A stretch of 10,127 bases of DNA from Deltaproteobacteria bacterium (GTDB lineage: Bacteria; Desulfobacterota; Desulfobulbia; Desulfobulbales; Desulfobulbaceae). Below the pieces are notes generated by a model. It had not been told where the DNA came from and searched no databases. It saw only the letters and a program-made list of their open reading frames with translations. This document shows, one piece after another, positions 6,033 to 10,127 of this stretch. The DNA lies in contig JAJRVA010000124.1 in NCBI GenBank assembly GCA_024277485.1, positions 1 to 10,127 of the forward strand, in the 5' to 3' direction. The position numbers were made by a program, and so were the translations under genes. Positions within the stretch are counted from its first letter, which is position 1; the number at the start of each line of letters is the position of its first letter.

Positions 6033-6182
6033 GGATACCTTTTGCCAGGTACTCTCACAAAGTAGGGAGCCTCCATGCCTGCCGGGTTGAGCGGCGGGAA
6101 AACATGAAAGTGTCAGCAAAAGGCCTTTTTCATGGCAGATCCTTATTGTTCCCATACGTTCTCTTTATGAGGAAACAGCGTG
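6033..6182 (+). other. Intergenic region before the metal ATPase gene
   Basis: 150 bp with no gene. It contains a 12-bp palindrome AAAAGGCCTTTT (6118-6129), nested in a larger imperfect inverted repeat CATGAAA ... TTTCATG that ends just after it. This could be a regulator operator or a weak terminator. No clear promoter boxes or known metal-regulator operator could be identified by eye. GAGGA at 6169-6173 is the ribosome site of the ATPase. Confidence 0.35.
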
Positions 6183-8216
6183 ATGACAGAACCAGCACCA
6201 GGACATACGGCTGAGGATCATCAGGCAGGCAGCGGGCATGACCATGGCGGCTGGTTCGGTGAAAGCACGGAGCTTTATTTTGCCGTCGGCAGCGGGATCA
6301 CCTGGGTTGCCGGCATAATTTTTTCCTTTGTGAGTGGAATCCCCGAGTGGCTTCCCCTCTCTCTGTTTATGGCAGCCTATGTTCTCGGCGGCTGGTTCAC
6401 TTTGCTTGAGGCGGTAGATACTGTTCGCAAAGGCAGTTTTGAGATCGATTTCCTGATGCTGGTCGCGGCAGTCGGGGCAGCTGCCCTTGGTAAATGGGAA
6501 GAGGGCGCCCTGTTGTTGTTTCTTTTCAGTCTCGGTCATGCGCTTGAGAATTACGCCATGAACCGGGCCAGGAAATCCATTGAAGCGCCGTCCGAGCTGG
6601 CACCGCCAATCGCCCTGCTCAAGCGTGATGGACAACAAGTTGAAGTGAGTATCGAGGAACTTGTTGTCGGTGATGTGATCGTGGTCAGGCCCAATAGCAA
6701 AATTGCTGCTGACGGCGTTGTTATCAACGGCAGCAGCGCAGTTGATCAGGCTCCGATCACCGGCGAGAGCATGCCTGTTGAGAAAGAAGCAGTTGATGAC
6801 AGCGAAGCAGCATTCGACCTCAAGACGGTTGCAGATGAGCACAGGGCCTTTGCCGGTACCATCAACGGCAGTGGCGTGCTGGAAATAAAGGTTCTCCGCA
6901 AGGCCAAAGACAGTACTCTGTCCCGCCTGGTCGAACTGGTCAGGGAAGCGGAAACCCAGAAATCACCAACCCAGCAGCTGACCGACAGGTTTGAGCGTTA
7001 CTTTGTCCCTTTTGTTCTGGTCCTGGTATTTCTCCTGTTATTTGCTTTTCTGCTTGTTGATGAAAGCTTTGCAGACAGTTTCTACCGGGCTATGGCAGTG
7101 CTGGTTGCCGCCTCTCCCTGTGCTCTGGCAATATCAACGCCCAGCGCTGTGCTGGCAGGTGTTGCCAGGGCGGCAAGGCAGGGCGTACTCATCAAGGGCG
7201 GCCGCCCCCTGGAAGACCTGGGTGTATTAACGGCAGTCGCTTTCGATAAGACCGGCACCCTGACGGAAGGTCGCCCCAGGCTGACCAATGCCATTCCATT
7301 TGCCGGCGTCAGTAAAGAAGAATTGTTAACTGTTGCGGTTGCTGTTGAAGAGCTCAGCGATCATCCCCTGGCCGCTGCGATAGTACGGGGGGGGAAACAG
7401 GTATTAGCAGTCGAGAAGGTACCGGCGGCAGAGAATATGGAAGCCCTGACAGCCAGGGGGGTAAAGGCCGTTCTTGATGGCAAAGTCGTCCATATCGGCA
7501 ACCGTCGACTGTTGAAGGAAATTACCGGCAGGCCTGTTCCCGAGGAAGTAGATTCTCAGATGACAGCGCTTGAAGCCGAGGGGCATACTGCCATGATTGT
7601 GCATTCCGGAGGTCAATGCCTGGGGCTTATTTCGGTTATGGATGTGGCTCGTGATGAGGCAAAGTCAACACTTTCCGCACTCAGGGAAATCGGGATTCGG
7701 CGAATGATAATGCTCACCGGAGACAATCAGAAGGTCGCTGATGCAGTGGCCAAAGCCATCGGGATCACGGATCCCATGGGCGACCTGCTGCCGGAAGACA
7801 AGGTCACCGCTATCGAACGACTGAAGTCTGAAGAAGGGAAGGTCGCGATGGTGGGGGATGGCGTCAACGATGCTCCCGCCATGGCAAGGAGCACCGTCGG
7901 TATTGCCATGGGTGCGGCCGGCTCTGACGTGGCACTGGAAACAGCGGATATTGCCCTGATGGCGGACAGGCTGAAGAACCTGCCGTTTGCCATTGGTCTG
8001 AGTCGGGAAGCCAAGGGTATCATCAAGCAGAATCTCTGGGTCAGTCTGGGAATTGTATTGATATTGATTCCGGCCACCATTCTAGGCTGGGCAAGTATCG
8101 GCATTGCAGTGGTTATCCATGAAGGTTCCACCCTGCTGGTAGTTGGCAATGCTCTGCGGCTGCTGGCGTATAAGAGCATACAGCAGGCCGATGGCCGCAA
8201 TCCGGCTCATGCCTGA
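6183..8216 (+). CDS. P1B-type metal-transporting ATPase, P1B-4-like (Co/Fe/Zn export)
   Basis: 677 aa from the ATG at 6183 (GTG at 6180 is an equally placed alternative; GAGGA lies 9 nt before the ATG). Couples ATP hydrolysis to export of a transition metal across the inner membrane. About eight hydrophobic segments are seen, near 31-51, 57-79, 90-103, 107-122, 275-293, 301-321, 618-636 and 642-662. Actuator TGES at 193-196; metal-site motif SPC at 311-313; phosphorylated Asp355 in DKTGT; His394-Pro395 of the nucleotide domain; TGDN 512-515; GDGVND 558-563. SPC combined with an HEG(S/G)T motif in the last helix (646-650) marks subgroup P1B-4 (CoaT, CtpD, PfeT), not ZntA. There is no CxxC metal-binding domain. 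Instead the N terminus is His-rich (five His in residues 8-21), which might bind metal. Odd: HEGST where the subgroup usually has HEGGT. Cargo is not decidable by eye. Confidence 0.92.
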   Translation: MTEPAPGHTAEDHQAGSGHDHGGWFGESTELYFAVGSGITWVAGIIFSFVSGIPEWLPLSLFMAAYVLGGWFTLLEAVDTVRKGSFEIDFLMLVAAVGAAALGKWEEGALLLFLFSLGHALENYAMNRARKSIEAPSELAPPIALLKRDGQQVEVSIEELVVGDVIVVRPNSKIAADGVVINGSSAVDQAPITGESMPVEKEAVDDSEAAFDLKTVADEHRAFAGTINGSGVLEIKVLRKAKDSTLSRLVELVREAETQKSPTQQLTDRFERYFVPFVLVLVFLLLFAFLLVDESFADSFYRAMAVLVAASPCALAISTPSAVLAGVARAARQGVLIKGGRPLEDLGVLTAVAFDKTGTLTEGRPRLTNAIPFAGVSKEELLTVAVAVEELSDHPLAAAIVRGGKQVLAVEKVPAAENMEALTARGVKAVLDGKVVHIGNRRLLKEITGRPVPEEVDSQMTALEAEGHTAMIVHSGGQCLGLISVMDVARDEAKSTLSALREIGIRRMIMLTGDNQKVADAVAKAIGITDPMGDLLPEDKVTAIERLKSEEGKVAMVGDGVNDAPAMARSTVGIAMGAAGSDVALETADIALMADRLKNLPFAIGLSREAKGIIKQNLWVSLGIVLILIPATILGWASIGIAVVIHEGSTLLVVGNALRLLAYKSIQQADGRNPAHA

Positions 8217-8270
8217 CCTCTTGTTGGCGGGATCGTCGGCACATAAAAAGTCCAGGCGGAGTTGTTCCGG

Positions 8271-9512
8271 TCAGGGATGAACAGGAATGTTGTTGCTGCC
8301 TGCTTGAATGGCTGTTATTCCCTGCCGGGGAACGACAACCAGCGACATGGCTACCCTGTCTTTGATGGGCATGGCGGACATGGTTTCCATGGCCAGCACT
8401 TGGGCCGCCCCGTTTGTCACCTTGACGCTGCTGATCGAGAGTCGGTTGTAGAATTGTGTATTGCGGGCAAAGAGTACCATGTTGGCCTTGAAATCGATTT
8501 CCGGGACCTTTTCGCCCGGTTTAAAGGATTTCCAGACTCCAGCAAAGGTTTTTACGTCCCCAATGAAACCGATCCCCTGGTCGCGTTGGTCACCCGGCAG
8601 CGATTCAAGCTGGATCACCGGATAGTCTCCCTGCCAGGATTGCAGGATTGGAGCTTTGCCATGAAAAGGTTGCAGCTTCAGGGCCAACGACACGGCCTCG
8701 ACCCGGCAGTCTCGTATGGGCTCAAGCCCCCTGGCCTGAACAGCTGCAAGTTCTGCTCTGGCACGATCCAGATCGCGGCTAAATGCTTGATCGGCGTGCA
8801 ATCGGGCAACAACAGCAGCCCCCACCAGCCTCCCTTCAAGCACATCACTCTGCCAATGAACATTGCATATAATCCGGCTCTCTCCGAATGCCCGGCCCCG
8901 GGCTAAGACCTCGTCGGCCTGCCCGGGGGAAATCTCACTTAAGATGAGTGCCCATGCCCAGCCGATAGCGGTATGCCCGGATGGATAAGAACCATTTTTC
9001 GCTAAATGTTTTTCCTTCTCAGGGGTACAGGTTGGTTCCTTGTTCACAACAAAGGGGCGTAAGCGTTTATACTGTTTTTTTGCAGGGTATGTGGCAAGAC
9101 CTGCATCGGCAAGGGTACGGCGCAGCAGCATGTACAGGTGGGGAGTGTCCTGTTCAGTGATGGGGGCGTCCAATGCGCAGGAGAACGTACCGGCTGCCTG
9201 CGGGAACATCAGGTCGGCATCTTCGATTGCCAGCTTCCAGCGAGGTGTGCCGCGCATGGCAAGGCTTTGTCGGCTCACCTCCTCGTCAAGTGCGTAAGAA
9301 ATTGATCCTGCCGTGGGCGGCGGTGGAAGAAGTGCCAGGCTGTCGGGAAGCACCTCGGACGGTAAATACCCCTTCAGAATACCCGGTCGTACCTCCGGTA
9401 TCGCTTCAGGTTTTCTCTGTTTATCAAAACCAGTACACCCCGCAATGAAAACGAAAAATATCAGCGCGAAAAGGGTCTGTCGCATTGCGGCTCTGCAAAG
9501 TTGACTGGTCAT
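8271..9512 (-). CDS. Class A acid phosphatase lipoprotein (PAP2 superfamily) with extra C-terminal domain
   Basis: 413 aa from the ATG at 9512, chosen because AGGAGA lies 8 nt upstream; a longer frame starting 20 codons earlier has no such site. Residues 1-26 form a lipoprotein signal (hydrophobic stretch, lipobox FIAGC, Cys26), so it is probably anchored facing the periplasm. The PAP2/PhoN signature is complete: K145xxxxxxR152P153, PSGH (177-180, His180) and S212R213xxxxxH219xxxD223 in GESRIICNVHWQSD. The family hydrolyses phosphomonoesters with a vanadate-peroxidase-like active site. Ordinary class A phosphatases end near residue 255; here about 130-150 more residues follow, with QGIGFIGDVKTFAGVWKSF and a predicted beta-rich pattern (VLFARNT, SSVKVTNG, MSLVVVPRQG), perhaps a second small domain. 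It converges on the ATPase gene with a 54-bp gap and follows the Gly-rich protein gene by 65 bp. Confidence 0.88.
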   Translation of the reverse strand: MTSQLCRAAMRQTLFALIFFVFIAGCTGFDKQRKPEAIPEVRPGILKGYLPSEVLPDSLALLPPPPTAGSISYALDEEVSRQSLAMRGTPRWKLAIEDADLMFPQAAGTFSCALDAPITEQDTPHLYMLLRRTLADAGLATYPAKKQYKRLRPFVVNKEPTCTPEKEKHLAKNGSYPSGHTAIGWAWALILSEISPGQADEVLARGRAFGESRIICNVHWQSDVLEGRLVGAAVVARLHADQAFSRDLDRARAELAAVQARGLEPIRDCRVEAVSLALKLQPFHGKAPILQSWQGDYPVIQLESLPGDQRDQGIGFIGDVKTFAGVWKSFKPGEKVPEIDFKANMVLFARNTQFYNRLSISSVKVTNGAAQVLAMETMSAMPIKDRVAMSLVVVPRQGITAIQAGSNNIPVHP

Positions 9513-9577
9513 TGAAAATATCTCCTGTTCGTTCTGTCGACGTGAGAAGTTGCTTGATGCAAAGATGGTCAATCTTG

Positions 9578-10127
9578 TTAATGGTTGCCGCCACCGCCGC
9601 CACCGCCGCCACCGCCGCCACCGCCGCCGGAGCCACCTGATCCTCCGGAACCTCCCGAACCTCCGGAATTGCCCGAACTACCTGGCCCTCCGGTATCGTC
9701 GCCACCCGGGCCACTTTCATCCCCGCTGCTGCCCATCTCTCCGGTGCCTCTGCCTTCCGTACCGTAACCTGCCAGGCCTTCGGCTTCTACCCCCCGGTCA
9801 ATGGCCGTTCCATATCCCCTGGCAAGCGATTCTGCGTTTCCGTGCCCTCCCTGCCGGCTGAATGAGCTGCGCATGGTGCGCATGCCGTGAGCATCAAAAC
9901 CCTTTTCTACTGCCCTGCCGACGACCTCTGCCGTTGTTCCTGAAGACACGCCCCGGCGGGACATGTCTCTCGCGGTGAGCAGTGTTTCCTCGGCCAGGGA
10001 GTAGAGTTCTTTCCGGTCCATGCCCTGTGATTTGCTGTGCAGGCTGTTGACGATTTTTTCCGCATCCCGGCGTTGCAAACCTGCCGCGATCCCGGCGGCA
10101 ACGGTGTTGCCGAGGCGGGCAACCTGC
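9578..10127 (-). CDS. Unrecognised protein with glycine-rich C-terminal tail, 5' part outside the window
   Basis: The frame is open from the right window edge to a TAA at 9578; a TTG at 10078 is in frame but codons upstream remain open (VARLGNTVAAGIAAG...), so the gene starts beyond the window. The visible part begins with an Ala/Gly-rich segment, then a charged helical region with DAEKIVNSLHSK and ELYSLAEETLLTARDMSRRG, then increasingly Gly/Ser-rich sequence with repeated GGS units, and finally 14 consecutive Gly followed by Asn-His. I do not recognise the family. The Ala/Gly helical part and disordered tail would suit a secreted or surface protein, but no signal is visible because the N terminus is missing. 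It reads in the same direction as the phosphatase gene and may be co-transcribed with it. Confidence 0.6.
   Translation of the reverse strand, partial: QVARLGNTVAAGIAAGLQRRDAEKIVNSLHSKSQGMDRKELYSLAEETLLTARDMSRRGVSSGTTAEVVGRAVEKGFDAHGMRTMRSSFSRQGGHGNAESLARGYGTAIDRGVEAEGLAGYGTEGRGTGEMGSSGDESGPGGDDTGGPGSSGNSGGSGGSGGSGGSGGGGGGGGGGGGGGNH
9587..9631 (-). repeat. 9-bp tandem repeat coding the terminal poly-glycine
   Basis: Plus strand: four perfect copies of GCCGCCACC (9587-9622) followed by a fifth unit GCCGCCGGA that matches at six of nine positions. On the coding strand each unit is GGTGGCGGC, three Gly codons. The repeat ends one codon before the Asn-His-stop of the gene. Unit length divisible by three means copy-number changes would keep the frame. 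Confidence 0.9.

Noticed and set aside
6183..8216. Naming the ATPase zntA or cadA
   Set aside because: The metal-site motif is SPC with HEGST, not the CPC and N-terminal CxxC domain expected for ZntA/CadA.
9585..9767. Proline-rich plus-strand frame opposite the glycine-rich gene
   Set aside because: It is the mirror of the GGTGGCGGC repeat on the coding strand and has no ribosome site.

Overview
The window looks like chromosomal DNA from a moderately GC-rich Gram-negative bacterium. I infer a deltaproteobacterium in the broad sense (Desulfobacterota). The reasons are the metX-metW-cysE-cysK order, the long EpsC-type serine acetyltransferase, and a cyclic-dinucleotide riboswitch that resembles those of Geobacter and relatives. 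The species cannot be named from the sequence.

Left part (1-2868, minus strand): a tight sulfur amino acid operon read right to left. metX (homoserine O-acetyltransferase), metW, cysE (serine O-acetyltransferase) and the first 28 codons of cysK (cysteine synthase, cut by the window edge) overlap or lie within 16 bp of each other. MetX and CysE make the two O-acetylated acceptors that receive sulfide. metX is preceded by about 350 bp without a convincing gene, containing five or six back-to-back hairpins whose role I cannot assign.

Middle part (3217-5115, minus strand): the most interesting unit. A sigma70-like promoter (5087-5115) starts a leader that folds as a GEMM-I (c-di-GMP-I) riboswitch aptamer (4985-5061). 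It overlaps a perfect 14-bp terminator hairpin (4968-5001), so aptamer and terminator exclude each other, as in a ligand-ON switch. The controlled gene is a cobalamin-binding radical SAM protein of the DUF4070/HpnP-like type. A 46-aa, very basic conserved-looking protein with a TTG start lies 87 bp downstream of it and may be in the same transcript.

Right-middle part (5254-8216): a decayed 43-codon remnant of a zinc alcohol dehydrogenase (minus strand), a four-helix membrane protein of unknown function, and a P1B-4-like metal-exporting ATPase with a His-rich N terminus (both plus strand).

Right end (8271-10127, minus strand): a lipoprotein class A acid phosphatase (PAP2 superfamily) with an extra C-terminal domain, converging on the ATPase gene. 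Upstream of it is the 3' part of an unrecognised gene whose protein ends in a Ser/Gly-rich tail with 14 consecutive glycines, encoded by a 9-bp tandem repeat. I see no rRNA, tRNA, CRISPR array or complete insertion sequence.
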